Shown one piece after another: positions 34,076 through 43,115 of a DNA stretch of 64,000 nt (positions are counted from its first letter, which is position 1; every line of letters starts with the position of its first letter). The stretch is taken from the NCBI GenBank assembly GCA_963765955.1, contig CAVXYA010000002.1, positions 496,001-560,000 of the forward strand. Reading direction: 5' to 3'. The translations under genes were made by a program, and so were the position numbers. The DNA is from JAXDMK01 sp963765955. Its GTDB lineage: Bacteria > Actinomycetota > Acidimicrobiia > Acidimicrobiales > AC-14. The notes under the pieces are model-generated. The model saw only the letters and a list, made by a program, of their open reading frames with translations, did no database searches and was not told where the DNA came from.

Positions 34076-37000
34076 TCAACGCACCGGCTCCCCGATCACG
34101 GCGGCGTCTGAGCGGAGGTTCTCGATCGCCTCCCGCAGCATCCCGTCGGCCCCGAGCATCGACGCGATCTCCACGTAGCCCCAGCGGCCGAAGCGGCCGT
34201 CGTTGTTCACCGCGGTGCACCACTGGTCGCGGGCGGTGGTGGCCTTGACCGCCGTCGGCCCCGGGCTCTGGTGAGCCTTCAGCCCGCCCGATACCTCGAC
34301 TACCAGCGTCCGCTCGACGTCGCCCGGCTCGGTGGCCAAGCGCACGAGAAAATCGGGGAGGTAGGTGTGACTACGACCCTCGTACACGTAGGGGATCTCG
34401 AAGCCGAGGTGGTCGTTCTTCACGTAGGAGGCGACCTCGTCGTTGTCCTCGAGCAAGCCGGCGACCGTCTGCTCCCACGTGTTGCCCTTGATCCCGTCGA
34501 GGACGACCAGGTTCACGTGCGACTTGGTGGCCTCGACGACCGCCTTGCGGGTGAGGAAGAACACGTCGTCGGTGGCGCCGGAGCCGTCGAACCGACGAAA
34601 GATGGGCAACAGGATCTCGTCACGGATGTCGGGATAGCTCAACACGGCATCAAAGACTGCCTCCGCGGCCCGGACACGGGGCTGGGCCAGCAGGAGCACC
34701 CCGGGTGGCGTGTCGTCGGCAAAGGTCACCTTCTCGCCCAGCCACCGCCGGGTGACATCGAGCAGCTCGGGGAAGAGCCATGGCTTGAGTGCGCCGTCGT
34801 GGCCGGGAAAGAAGCGTCCCAGCATCTCGGCGGCCACCCCGTACGCCGCCTCTTGCAGGCGCGCGTCGCGCACCTTGTCGAGGCTCTGCTCCTCCTCCTC
34901 GCCGAGGACACCACCCGTCTGCGTCCAGGTCGCCACCAGGGCCCGGTCGACGACCAGAGGAGTGGCATGGGCGTGGTCGAAATGGACGCGTGCCTCAGGC
35001 ACCTCCACCCGGTAGCCGTCGACCTTGGGGAACTCGATCCGCAACGACCACCGCTCGTCGAGCGCCCGGACCTCAATCGCCGGCCTGCTCGGCGGCACCG
35101 GCGCCACCTTGCGATCGGACGGGATGAACGCGAACGGCACGCCGTAGACCTCGGCGTACTCGGGCTCGAAGCGCCCTTCGGCGTTGGGCTCGTAGCTCCG
35201 GCGGCGCAGGCCCCGGCCGACCACCTGCTCGCACAGGAGCTGGCTGCCGAAGCGGCGGATGCCGAGGATGTGGGTGACGGTGTTGGCGTCCCAGCCCTCG
35301 GTGAGCATCGACACCGACACCACGCACCGCACCTGCTCGCCGAGCCGGCCCTTCTTGCCGACGGTGTTCATCACCTCCCGCAGGACGTCCTCGTCGGTGA
35401 GCTTGTCGACGTCGGCGCCAGGATGACGGAGCCGGTACTCGGCCTTGAACACCTCGATCTCGCGAGCGGCGGCTGTCCTGAAGTCGGCCTTCAGGGCCTG
35501 GCCCGACTCGAGCTGGGCGGAGTCGACGATGATCGTCGGGGCCCGGTCGATCCATCGACCGTCGACCACGTTGGACAACAACGGCAACCCGCCGGGGCGT
35601 AATACCTCGGCGCCGTCGGGTAGCTCGACCGTCTGTCCGCCGATCCAATCGAAGACCAGCTTCGACACGATCGTGTTCGGACACACCACGATGAAGACGG
35701 GTGGCGGCTCGTCCAGCGGCTCCAACTCCCGGCGCCAGTGCTCGAACCGGCGCTCGTAGCTGGCGTACAGGCTGCGGAGGGCGCCCTCGAGCTCGCTCGG
35801 CATCACCCAACCGGAGTCGGACGCGGCCTTCTTGGTCGCCTTCTTCGGGAGCTTGGTGCCGACGTGGTCCCATAGGCGTAAGTACGTCGGTTGTAGGGCG
35901 ACGGGGACGTCGTCGTCGACCGGGACCCTGGGGATCTTCACGATGCCCGACTCGATGGCGTCCATCAACGAGAAGTCGCTCGCCACCCACGGGAAGATGT
36001 AGCCCTCCTGGTAGCCGGAACCGCCCAGATAGAACGGGGTGGCCGACAGGTCGTAGATCGCCTTCACGCCGACTCGCCGGGTGACCGCCCGCAGTCCTCG
36101 GAACCAGACCCGCGCGCTCTCGTTGCGCTCCTTGGCCTCGGCGTCGATGGCCTCGCCCAGGGGTTTGTCCTGGTAGCAGTGGTGGGCCTCGTCGTTCAGC
36201 ACCACCACCTCGCCCCGGCCCCTCCCGCCCAGGTCGCGCAGTACCCGGTCAGCCGCCTGCTCATCGGTCTCCACGAACGGGTCGACCTGCTTGCCGGCCC
36301 GGAGCAGCTTGCGGGTGTTGGACGAGACGCCGTCAAGCTCCTTGGCCGTGCGGGGCAGGAAGGCGTGGTAGTTGGTGATCACGATGGAGGCGGTGTCGAG
36401 CGTCGACCGCAGATCGACCGGCACCAGTCCCCGCAGGTCGTAGTAGTTCTGGTCGTCGGACGGGAACAGCACCCGCAGCCGGTCGCGGATCGTGATGCCG
36501 GGCGTGACCACCAGGAACCGGTTGGTGAAGCGGGCGTCGCGGGCGCTGAAGGCCTTGTTGGCCACGTGCCACGCGATCAGCATCGCCATCACCACGGTCT
36601 TGCCGCTCCCGGTGGCCATCTTCACCCCGAGGCGAGGGAGGCCGTCGTTGTGGAGGACGTTCTGGGGGTCGATCCGGGTACGGAAGTCGGGCTCCCCGTG
36701 GCGACCCGCGGCCTCCGCCATGTAGATGGCCGTCTCCGCCGCCTCCCGCTGGCAGAAGAGCATCAGGTCCTCCCGGCTGGGATCGGCCCAGTGCTGGAGC
36801 AGCTTGCGGGTGATCGGTGTCACCCCGCCATAACCCCGGGCTCGCCAGAGCTCGACCCGGGCCCGGATGTCGTTGATCAGGGAGTTGACCTCCCGCCGCT
36901 CGCCTGTGGCGTCGAAGTCGAGGCCCTGCTGCTCGGCGTCGGCCGCCCGACCCTTCTGGCCCTTCCGTCCGACCGGCACCGGGATGTACGACTCACTCGG

Positions 37001-37117
37001 CCGGCGACCAGCCCTGATCTCTCCGGTGGGACCGCGAGGCCCGATCACGAAGTGCCGGCCGGGCGGTTCGTAGGGCGAATTGAGGATTGGGTTCTCAAGG
37101 CTCGCCGTGCCAGACAT
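34076..37117 (-). CDS. Restriction endonuclease of BPTD_3080/Type III res type
   Basis: About 1013 residues. DEAD-like helicase core: Walker A VKMATGSGKTVVMAM, DEAH box VVLNDEAHHCYQ, SAT motif YDLSATPFYLGG and the late SVSMLTEGWDANTVTHILGIRRFGSQLLCEQVVGRGLRR. The C-terminal nuclease segment has HTYLPDFLVRL and TLVVEVSGGLK, a PD-(D/E)XK pattern. The N-terminal LENPILNSPYEPPGRHFVIGP is characteristic of these restriction enzymes. ATG 37117 is chosen: TAAGGT lies 7 nt upstream. It cuts DNA left unmodified by the mod product. Translation is intact, unlike mod. Confidence 0.85.
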   Translation of the reverse strand: MSGTASLENPILNSPYEPPGRHFVIGPRGPTGEIRAGRRPSESYIPVPVGRKGQKGRAADAEQQGLDFDATGERREVNSLINDIRARVELWRARGYGGVTPITRKLLQHWADPSREDLMLFCQREAAETAIYMAEAAGRHGEPDFRTRIDPQNVLHNDGLPRLGVKMATGSGKTVVMAMLIAWHVANKAFSARDARFTNRFLVVTPGITIRDRLRVLFPSDDQNYYDLRGLVPVDLRSTLDTASIVITNYHAFLPRTAKELDGVSSNTRKLLRAGKQVDPFVETDEQAADRVLRDLGGRGRGEVVVLNDEAHHCYQDKPLGEAIDAEAKERNESARVWFRGLRAVTRRVGVKAIYDLSATPFYLGGSGYQEGYIFPWVASDFSLMDAIESGIVKIPRVPVDDDVPVALQPTYLRLWDHVGTKLPKKATKKAASDSGWVMPSELEGALRSLYASYERRFEHWRRELEPLDEPPPVFIVVCPNTIVSKLVFDWIGGQTVELPDGAEVLRPGGLPLLSNVVDGRWIDRAPTIIVDSAQLESGQALKADFRTAAAREIEVFKAEYRLRHPGADVDKLTDEDVLREVMNTVGKKGRLGEQVRCVVSVSMLTEGWDANTVTHILGIRRFGSQLLCEQVVGRGLRRRSYEPNAEGRFEPEYAEVYGVPFAFIPSDRKVAPVPPSRPAIEVRALDERWSLRIEFPKVDGYRVEVPEARVHFDHAHATPLVVDRALVATWTQTGGVLGEEEEQSLDKVRDARLQEAAYGVAAEMLGRFFPGHDGALKPWLFPELLDVTRRWLGEKVTFADDTPPGVLLLAQPRVRAAEAVFDAVLSYPDIRDEILLPIFRRFDGSGATDDVFFLTRKAVVEATKSHVNLVVLDGIKGNTWEQTVAGLLEDNDEVASYVKNDHLGFEIPYVYEGRSHTYLPDFLVRLATEPGDVERTLVVEVSGGLKAHQSPGPTAVKATTARDQWCTAVNNDGRFGRWGYVEIASMLGADGMLREAIENLRSDAAVIGEPVR

Positions 37118-37124
37118 CACCCTG

Positions 37125-37130
37125 ACCTTA
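37125..37130 (-). promoter_or_regulatory. -10 box of the restriction gene
   Basis: TAAGGT on the minus strand, 7 nt before ATG 37117, leaderless. Confidence 0.4.
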
Positions 37131-37220
37131 GGTGAGGCTCATCCACACCTCGCCTCGCTCATAGCTGGTTGCGGACCCCTACGGCGTTGACACCGTCGCC
37201 CGTTATGGCGCACCTGAGCC

Positions 37221-37637
37221 TCAGATCGAGCCCTGGGGGACTACCCATTCGTGGTCGGCTCCCCCGATGGCGGAGAGGCGTTCGAAGTCGGCGTCGTAGT
37301 GGAGCACGACCAGGCCGGCGACCTGGGCAGCCGCCGAGATCACGAGATCGGGTATCGGGATCCGATGCTGACCCCGGCGGGCGAGGGCGTGTTGAAGTTC
37401 GATCGCCCGACTCATCACCTCCGGCGTGATCGGCGCGGAATCGAGGCTTCTGCGCTCCTCGAGGACCCCCTCGTAGTCGGCCAGGCTCCGGCTGCTGAAG
37501 AGAACCTCGAGATCGACGATTGCGCAGGTGGCGATCAGTCCGTCCTCCATCAATGGTCGCAGGCGCGCTGACACCGGGGCGATCGGGAACCGGCCGAGGG
37601 CGCTCCTGTCGGCGAGGAACCGCGCGTTCAGCGCCAC
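37221..37637 (-). CDS. PIN-domain toxin (VapC-like)
   Basis: 138 residues with LADRSALGRF (first Asp), IATCAIVDLEVLFSSRSLADYE (Glu), RIPIPDLVISAAAQVAGLVVLHYDADFERL (PIN aspartates: IPDLVIS, HYDADF). Close in pattern to mycobacterial VapC toxins of the VapC-2/10 sort. The start overlaps the antitoxin end by 10 nt, so the two are translated together. RNase toxin by family. Confidence 0.85.
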   Translation of the reverse strand: MALNARFLADRSALGRFPIAPVSARLRPLMEDGLIATCAIVDLEVLFSSRSLADYEGVLEERRSLDSAPITPEVMSRAIELQHALARRGQHRIPIPDLVISAAAQVAGLVVLHYDADFERLSAIGGADHEWVVPQGSI

Positions 37638-37834
37638 GCTCCCGACATGACCGAGGGATTGTCGAGGTCGAGGTCCTGCATCCCCTCGAGCCGGTCGGCG
37701 TGACGGCGGCGGCGGGCGGCGACGACAACGGATTCGAGCGAGCGGTTCACCGCCTCCTTCATGGTGGAGGCTCCGAGGACCGCCGATGCCTCCTTCAGCA
37801 GGTCGTCATCGATGTCGACGAGTCGTTTGCTCAT
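37628..37834 (-). CDS. VapB-type antitoxin
   Basis: 68 residues: KRLVDIDDDLLKEASAVLGASTMKEAVNRSLESVV, the ribbon-helix-helix seen in VapB antitoxins (short strand LVDIDDD, then two helices), followed by an RRRHADRLEGMQDLDL tail for toxin contact. Leaderless from a TATACT box. First gene of a classical vapBC pair placed just upstream of the restriction gene on the same strand. Confidence 0.85.
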   Translation of the reverse strand: MSKRLVDIDDDLLKEASAVLGASTMKEAVNRSLESVVVAARRRRHADRLEGMQDLDLDNPSVMSGAWR

Positions 37835-37841
37835 GCCAGGG

Positions 37842-37873
37842 AGTATATACGTGGATGACGGCCATGGATATAC
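37842..37873 (-). promoter_or_regulatory. Promoter and candidate operator of vapBC
   Basis: Minus-strand TATACT (37847-37842) is 7 nt before the start. GTATAT (37843-37848) and ATATAC (37868-37873) form a dyad with further partial matches (CGTGG/CCATGG) inside, fitting VapB autorepression. Confidence 0.45.
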
Positions 37874-37886
37874 GGTTTGGCTGGCC

Positions 37887-40265
37887 TCACTCCGTCAGAG
37901 CGCGGCGTCGGCGCCACCACTCGACAAGTTCCCAGCTCAGCTCGAGGACGGCCACCGCGATGGCGGCGACGCCGATGACGGCCAGGGTGACGACGAGCGG
38001 CGGCAGCTTCATGTCGAACGCCTCCCGGATGCCCGGCGTCGCCAGCGTCACCAGGAACGCCAACGCCATCACCCCTAACAACGCCGCCTTCCACTCGTTC
38101 AACGGCCGGGCGAGGATCACGAGGACCCACAGGGCGACCAGGAACAGCACGATCACGGCGCACGTGCGCTCCTGCACCAGCGACACGCCCGCCTCCTGGC
38201 CGGCGATGGCGTAGCCGGAGAACGTGGCCACCGCGGCCACCGTGCCGGCGGGGACGGCGAATCGGGCGACCCGCGACACGAACCCCGGCCGGGTGCGCCG
38301 GTCGTTGGGCGCCAGGGCCAGGAAGAAGGCCGGGATCCCGATGGTGAGGCTGGAGATGATCGTCAGGTGCCGGGGGAAGAAGGGGAAGGGCAGCGTCGTG
38401 AACCCGACCGCCATGGCCAGCAGGGCGGCGTACACCGACTTGGTCACGAACAGGTTGGCCACCCGCTCGATGTTGCCGATCACCCGCCGGCCCTCGGCCA
38501 CGACCGCGGGCAGGGAGGCGAAGGAGTCGTCCAGGAGAATCAGCTGGGCGACGCTGCGGGTGGCCCCGCTCCCCGACCCCATGGCCACGCCCATGTCCGC
38601 CTCCTTGAGGGCGAGGACGTCGTTGACCCCGTCGCCGGTCATGGCCACCACGTGTCCCTGCCGCTGCAGCGCCTGCACCATGGCCCGCTTCTGCCGGGGC
38701 TGCACCCGTCCGAACACCGATGAGGCAGCGAGCGCCTTCCCCAGCTCGCCGATGTCGTCGGGCAGGCTGCGGGCGTCGACCGGGGCGTCGCCCCCGGGAA
38801 TACCCACCGCCGACGCCACCGCGCCCACGGTGGCCGGATGGTCGCCGGAGATCACCATCACGGTGACGCCCTGCTGGCGGAAGTAGTCCACCGTGTCGGC
38901 CGCCTCCGGGCGGACCTGCTCCTCCAGGCAGACGAGCGCCACCGGCGCCACGCCAGACGGCAGACCCTCGCCGAGCGCCTCGTCGCACCGGGCCAGGAGG
39001 ATGACCCGTGCGCCGGACGCGGCCAGCGCCTCGACCCGCCACCGCAAGGGATGGGAGCCGTCGAGGAGCACGTCGGGCGCACCCAGCACCCACGACCCGC
39101 TCCCTGCGAACGTGGCCCCGCTCCACTTGCGGGCGGACGAGAACGGCACCGTCGCGGACACGGTCCACTGCGGGTCGGGGCCCACGTCGGCGATGGCCAG
39201 CAGGCTGGCGTTCGGGTGCTCCTCGACCGCGACCAGGGCGCCCAGCACGGCGACGACCTCGTCCCGGCCCATGTCGCTCGCCATCTCGATCCCGCTGACC
39301 CGCAGCGTGCCCTGGGTGAGCGTGCCCGTCTTGTCGACGCACACCACGTCGACCCGGGCCAGCACCTCCACCGCGGCCAGCTCCTGGATCAGGGCCTGGC
39401 GCCGCCCGAGGCGGATCACCCCCAGGGCGAAGGCCACGCTGGTCAACAGCACGAGCCCCTCGGGGATGATCGCCCCCACGCCGGCGACGGAGCTGCGCAG
39501 CGCCTCACTGACCGACGCCGAGCTCCGCAGCTGGCTGATCAGGAGCAGGATGCCGACGGGGACGATCACCCACGTGGCGACCTTCAGGATCCGGTCGGTG
39601 CCCGCCCGCAGCTCGCTGTGCACGAGCGTGAACTGCTTGGCCTCCTGGGCCAGTCGGGCGGCGTAGGCGTCGTCGCCGACCGCGGTGGCGACGAAGCGGC
39701 CCTGGCCGGCGGTGACGAAGCTGCCCGACAGGACCCGGTCTCCCGGCTCCTTGGCCACGGGGTCGCTCTCGCCGGTGAGCAGGGACTCGTCGATCTCGAG
39801 CCCGGACTCGGTGAGGACGGTCCCGTCGACGGGGAGGGCGTCGCCCGTCGAGACGTCGAGGACGTCGTCGCGCACCACGTCCTCGACCGCGATCTCGGCC
39901 ATCGCCCCGTCCCGGACCACCCGGGCCCTCGGGGCGCTCACCACCTGCAGGCGGTCGAGGGTGCGCATGGCCCGTGTCTCCTGGACGATGCCGACCAGGG
40001 CGTTGACGACCAGGACGATGCCGAACAGGGCGTCGTGGTACTCGCCGGTCGCGAACACGACGAGGAGCAGTCCGCCGAGGATGGCGTTGAAGCGGGTGAG
40101 GAGGTTGGCCCGCACGATGTCGGCGAACGTCCGCCGGTTGTCGTCGGTGGTGACGTTCCGCAGCCCTCGGGTGGCCCGGTCCCTCACCTCGTCCGCCGTC
40201 AGCCCCCGGGCGATATCGGGACCGGCGACGACGGCAGGAGCCGCCGATGCCGGATCATCGGTCAC
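37887..40265 (-). CDS. P-type cation-transporting ATPase
   Basis: 792 residues. Actuator TGES at 164-167, phosphorylation site DKTGT with Asp311, TM4 motif PEGL at 268-271 rather than the CPx of heavy-metal pumps, and nucleotide/hinge GDGVNDVLALKEADMG. About eight to ten helices; six follow the hinge. The PEGL motif and short termini fit the actinobacterial CtpE-like group, reported as calcium uptake ATPases in mycobacteria; ion choice here is inferred. Starts with GTG. Divergent from the peroxidase gene. Confidence 0.85.
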   Translation of the reverse strand: MTDDPASAAPAVVAGPDIARGLTADEVRDRATRGLRNVTTDDNRRTFADIVRANLLTRFNAILGGLLLVVFATGEYHDALFGIVLVVNALVGIVQETRAMRTLDRLQVVSAPRARVVRDGAMAEIAVEDVVRDDVLDVSTGDALPVDGTVLTESGLEIDESLLTGESDPVAKEPGDRVLSGSFVTAGQGRFVATAVGDDAYAARLAQEAKQFTLVHSELRAGTDRILKVATWVIVPVGILLLISQLRSSASVSEALRSSVAGVGAIIPEGLVLLTSVAFALGVIRLGRRQALIQELAAVEVLARVDVVCVDKTGTLTQGTLRVSGIEMASDMGRDEVVAVLGALVAVEEHPNASLLAIADVGPDPQWTVSATVPFSSARKWSGATFAGSGSWVLGAPDVLLDGSHPLRWRVEALAASGARVILLARCDEALGEGLPSGVAPVALVCLEEQVRPEAADTVDYFRQQGVTVMVISGDHPATVGAVASAVGIPGGDAPVDARSLPDDIGELGKALAASSVFGRVQPRQKRAMVQALQRQGHVVAMTGDGVNDVLALKEADMGVAMGSGSGATRSVAQLILLDDSFASLPAVVAEGRRVIGNIERVANLFVTKSVYAALLAMAVGFTTLPFPFFPRHLTIISSLTIGIPAFFLALAPNDRRTRPGFVSRVARFAVPAGTVAAVATFSGYAIAGQEAGVSLVQERTCAVIVLFLVALWVLVILARPLNEWKAALLGVMALAFLVTLATPGIREAFDMKLPPLVVTLAVIGVAAIAVAVLELSWELVEWWRRRRALTE

Positions 40266-40346
40266 CGCGCGAGCTTCCCACCGGTTCGTCGGCCCGCGAA
40301 CGGGAGCCGACCAGTTCAGCGCTCACCCAGCGGGGCGGTCGATTCC

Positions 40347-42221
40347 TTGCGCCACCTCGGAGCGCGCCGTACCTTCGACCATCGGCGTCACAAAGGAACG
40401 AGGCGGTGTGGATGGAAGCGGTCGGCGAGGTCCGGCCGGGACGTCATCTCGCTGGCCCTCCGGGGCTTCTTCTCGCTGGTCAACCGGTTCGTTCCGTGGC
40501 ACCGCCTGCCCCGGTTCCTCGGGGTCCCGAACCTGATCGCGATGCGGGACGTCCTGCGGGAGAAGAACCTCTACGACACGGAGACCGCCGCTCCCGGGAC
40601 AAGCGCGGGCGCCGCCCAACGGCCCCGGGCCCGCTCGTCGGACGGTCGTGGCAATGACCCTTCGAATCCCGACATGGGCGCGGTGGGACGTCGCTTCGGC
40701 CGCAATGTCCCTCTCGAGCACACCGTCCCCGAAGGGCTGCCCGGGCTGCTGGAGCCGAACCCCCGCACCGTCAGCCGCCGCCTGCTGGTTCGGGACACGT
40801 TCGTGCCCGCGGAGTCGCTGAACCTGCTGGCCGCGGCGTGGATCCAGTTCCAGGTCCACGACTGGTTCGCCCACGGCAAGGCCGAGCCGGGCGACGAGCT
40901 CCGGCTCCCGCTGGGGCCGGGCGACACGTGGCCTTCGGGCGATCCCATGCTGGTGCGGCGGACGCCTCCCGACCCGGACCGTTCCCCCGAGGATGCCGGT
41001 CGGCCGCCCACGTTCCGCAACCGGGCCTCGCACTGGTGGGACGGCTCGCAGATCTACGGCAGCGACAACGAGACGACCGCCTCCCTCTGCTCGCCCGACG
41101 ACGGGCGCCTGCTCATCGGAGACACCGACCACCTCCTCGCCGTCGACGCCCTTACCGGCTTCGACCGGTCGGGTTTCACCGACAACTGGTGGGTCGGCCT
41201 CAGCCTGCTCCACACGCTGTTCACCCGCGAGCACAACGCCATCGTCGACATGTTGCGCCGGGAGCGACCCGACTGGACGGGCGAGCAGCTGTTCGACACC
41301 GCCCGGCTGGTGAACGTCGCCCTCATGGCCAAGATCCACACCGTCGAATGGACACCGGCCATCCTCGCCCACCCCACGCTGCAGCTGGGGATGAACGTGA
41401 ACTGGTGGGGGCTGGCCGGCGAGCGGCTGCACCATCTCCTCAGTCGGGTCAGCCGCAACGAGGTCATCAGGGGGATACCCGGCTCGCCCACCGACCACCA
41501 TGGCGTGCCCTTCTCACTGACCGAGGAGTTCGCGGCCGTCTACCGCCTCCACCCGCTCCTGCCCGAATCGATCAAGTTCGCGTCGGCCACCGACGGGCGC
41601 TTCTTGAAGGAGCTGGCGTTCCCCGACGTCGCATTCAAGCGGGCCCGCGCCGTCCTGGACGGCACCACGACGATGGCCGACGTCGCCTACTCGCTCGGGA
41701 TCGCCAATCCCGGCGCCGTCGTCCTCCACAACTTCCCGTCGTTCATGTGCAACCTGACGATGCCCGACGGCGAGCTGCTCGACCTGGGCGCGATCGACGT
41801 GCTGCGCGATCGCGAACGGGGTATCCCCCGGTACAACCAGTTCCGGCGCCTCGTCCACTGCCGACCGGCCAAGACGTTCGCCGAACTCACCTCGAACCGG
41901 CAATGGGCGGCCGAGCTGGAGGACGTCTACGGCGACATCGAGCGGGTCGACCTCTTGGTCGGCACCCTGGCCGAGGACCGTCCGCGCGGCTTCGGGTTCA
42001 GCGACACCGCCTTCCGCATCTTCGTCCTCATGGCGTCGCGGCGCCTCAACAGCGACCGGTTCTTCACGACCGACTATACGGCCGACGTGTACACGCAGGC
42101 CGGACTCGACTGGATCAACTCCAACACCATGAAGACGGTGCTCCTCCGCCACCATCCCGAGCTGGCGTCCGCCGTCGGCGACGCCACGAACGCGTTCGCC
42201 CCCTGGAAACGCATCGGATAG
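40347..42221 (+). CDS. Animal-type haem peroxidase family protein
   Basis: About 600 residues. Order of family blocks: FVPAESLNLLAAAWIQFQVHDWFAHG (distal-His region VHDWF), FRNRASHWWDGSQIYGS, RSGFTDNWWVGLSLLHTLFTREHNAIVDML (REHN, a family motif) and the proximal-region QLGMNVNWWGLAGERLHHLL. In bacteria such proteins resemble alpha-dioxygenase/cyclooxygenase-like peroxidases, which oxidise fatty acids. The N-terminal start is unclear: TTG 40347 is in frame, while ATG/GTG near 40406-40414 are in other frames, suggesting one more small frameshift there. No signal peptide is seen. Confidence 0.75.
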   Translation: MRHLGARRTFDHRRHKGTRRCGWKRSARSGRDVISLALRGFFSLVNRFVPWHRLPRFLGVPNLIAMRDVLREKNLYDTETAAPGTSAGAAQRPRARSSDGRGNDPSNPDMGAVGRRFGRNVPLEHTVPEGLPGLLEPNPRTVSRRLLVRDTFVPAESLNLLAAAWIQFQVHDWFAHGKAEPGDELRLPLGPGDTWPSGDPMLVRRTPPDPDRSPEDAGRPPTFRNRASHWWDGSQIYGSDNETTASLCSPDDGRLLIGDTDHLLAVDALTGFDRSGFTDNWWVGLSLLHTLFTREHNAIVDMLRRERPDWTGEQLFDTARLVNVALMAKIHTVEWTPAILAHPTLQLGMNVNWWGLAGERLHHLLSRVSRNEVIRGIPGSPTDHHGVPFSLTEEFAAVYRLHPLLPESIKFASATDGRFLKELAFPDVAFKRARAVLDGTTTMADVAYSLGIANPGAVVLHNFPSFMCNLTMPDGELLDLGAIDVLRDRERGIPRYNQFRRLVHCRPAKTFAELTSNRQWAAELEDVYGDIERVDLLVGTLAEDRPRGFGFSDTAFRIFVLMASRRLNSDRFFTTDYTADVYTQAGLDWINSNTMKTVLLRHHPELASAVGDATNAFAPWKRIG

Positions 42222-42291
42222 GAACGCCCGACGTGCCGGCCTCTAACCGTGCGCAGGCGTCAAGCCGCCCGCTCGATTGCCGTCGGCCCGT

Positions 42292-42342
42292 TTTGCTGGT
42301 GCTCCCGGCAGGATTCGAACCTGCGACACACACGGTTTAGGA
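42292..42342 (-). repeat. Partial tRNA-Arg 3' half (left att-like repeat)
   Basis: Repeats 44631-44679 with one base change and one 2-bp insertion. It contains the anticodon-loop tail, T-arm GCAGGTTCGAATCCTGC and CCA of tRNA-Arg but no 5' half. It marks the far end of an island placed at the tRNA 3' end. Confidence 0.75.
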
Positions 42343-42664
42343 GTTGGGCCGAAATCCGTTCCTATTTGGGCTAATTCGGGGCCTAACGGACGGATACTAG
42401 CAGTTCAGCGACCTAAATCTCACAAATAGGTGAGTCCGTTCTGACCTACTTGGTACCAATAAATCCTAGGCCAAACTACGGCGTCCGGGGACGAAAGATG
42501 GTCCACCGGATGGCCCACTTTCGAGCGCCCCGGCGATCCGCCGCCGAAACCTCGCGGCGCCTCGGTCACATGCGCTGGTCAGCGTGGCCATGTGGCGCCA
42601 CCCGAAGCTCAGGACATCGCGAGCCCGGCGGGCTGACGAGGCCAGATCCGACCAGCCACAACGA
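42343..42664. other. AT-richer non-coding left end of the island
   Basis: About 320 nt with no supported gene and lower GC than the window. It contains one GATGGCCCA (42509-42517), which also occurs three times at the right end of the island. Confidence 0.5.
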
Positions 42665-42670
42665 TATAGT
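42665..42670 (+). promoter_or_regulatory. -10 box of the DUF6932 gene
   Basis: TATAGT lies 7 nt before ATG 42678, giving a leaderless start and favouring it over ATG 42450. Confidence 0.5.
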
Positions 42671-42677
42671 TGTGGTG

Positions 42678-43115
42678 ATGGTGCCACCGTTCGATCCCGA
42701 CACGGGCCGCCTGCCCGAGGGGCAGCACGAGGCCGACTGGGACGAGGTGGTGGAGCGGTTCGGCTGGAACCCCCGACGGCGCCAGCTGCTCGACGGGTTG
42801 GCGGACGCGATCGATGTTCTGGCGGCAGCGGGTTGTCGACGGCTTTGGCTGAACGGCAGCTTCGTCACCGCCAAGGAGGAGCCGGCTGACTTCGACGCCT
42901 CCTGGGACAGCGATGGAGTCGACCTGGATGCGCTGGACCCTGTCTTACTCGACCTGTCGGCGGGTCGAGCGGCGCAGAAGGCGAGGTTCGGAGGCGAGCT
43001 GTTCCCGAACGTGGCCGAGGTGCAGTCGGGCTTGGCGTTCTCTGAGTTCTTCCAGAACGAACGCGACACAGGCCGCAAGGGAATCGTCGTGCTGAGGATC
43101 GGAGTCCACAAGTGA
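42678..43115 (+). CDS. DUF6932 family protein (nucleotidyltransferase-like)
   Basis: 145 residues: VPPFDPDTGRLPEGQHEADWDEVVERFGWNPRRRQLLDGL, then GCRRLWLNGSFVTAKEEPADFDASWDSDGVDLDALDPVLLDL. The NGSFVTAKEEPADFD block is like the G-S...D-x-D signature of nucleotidyltransferases and is typical of DUF6932. Its stop overlaps the next start (GTGA), forming a two-gene pair with an HTH protein like a toxin-antitoxin module. The activity is not established in my knowledge. Confidence 0.75.
   Translation: MVPPFDPDTGRLPEGQHEADWDEVVERFGWNPRRRQLLDGLADAIDVLAAAGCRRLWLNGSFVTAKEEPADFDASWDSDGVDLDALDPVLLDLSAGRAAQKARFGGELFPNVAEVQSGLAFSEFFQNERDTGRKGIVVLRIGVHK

Noticed and set aside
24000..38000. Complete insertion sequence or transposase in the accessory region
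   Set aside because: No transposase motif, terminal inverted repeats or target duplications were seen.
38838..40346. Upstream 500 codons in frame with the haem peroxidase
   Set aside because: It lies opposite the P-type ATPase gene, has no family motifs, and would give a protein far longer than the peroxidase family.
42292..42342. Second functional tRNA-Arg gene
   Set aside because: Only the 3' half is present; the D-arm and 5' acceptor strand are missing.
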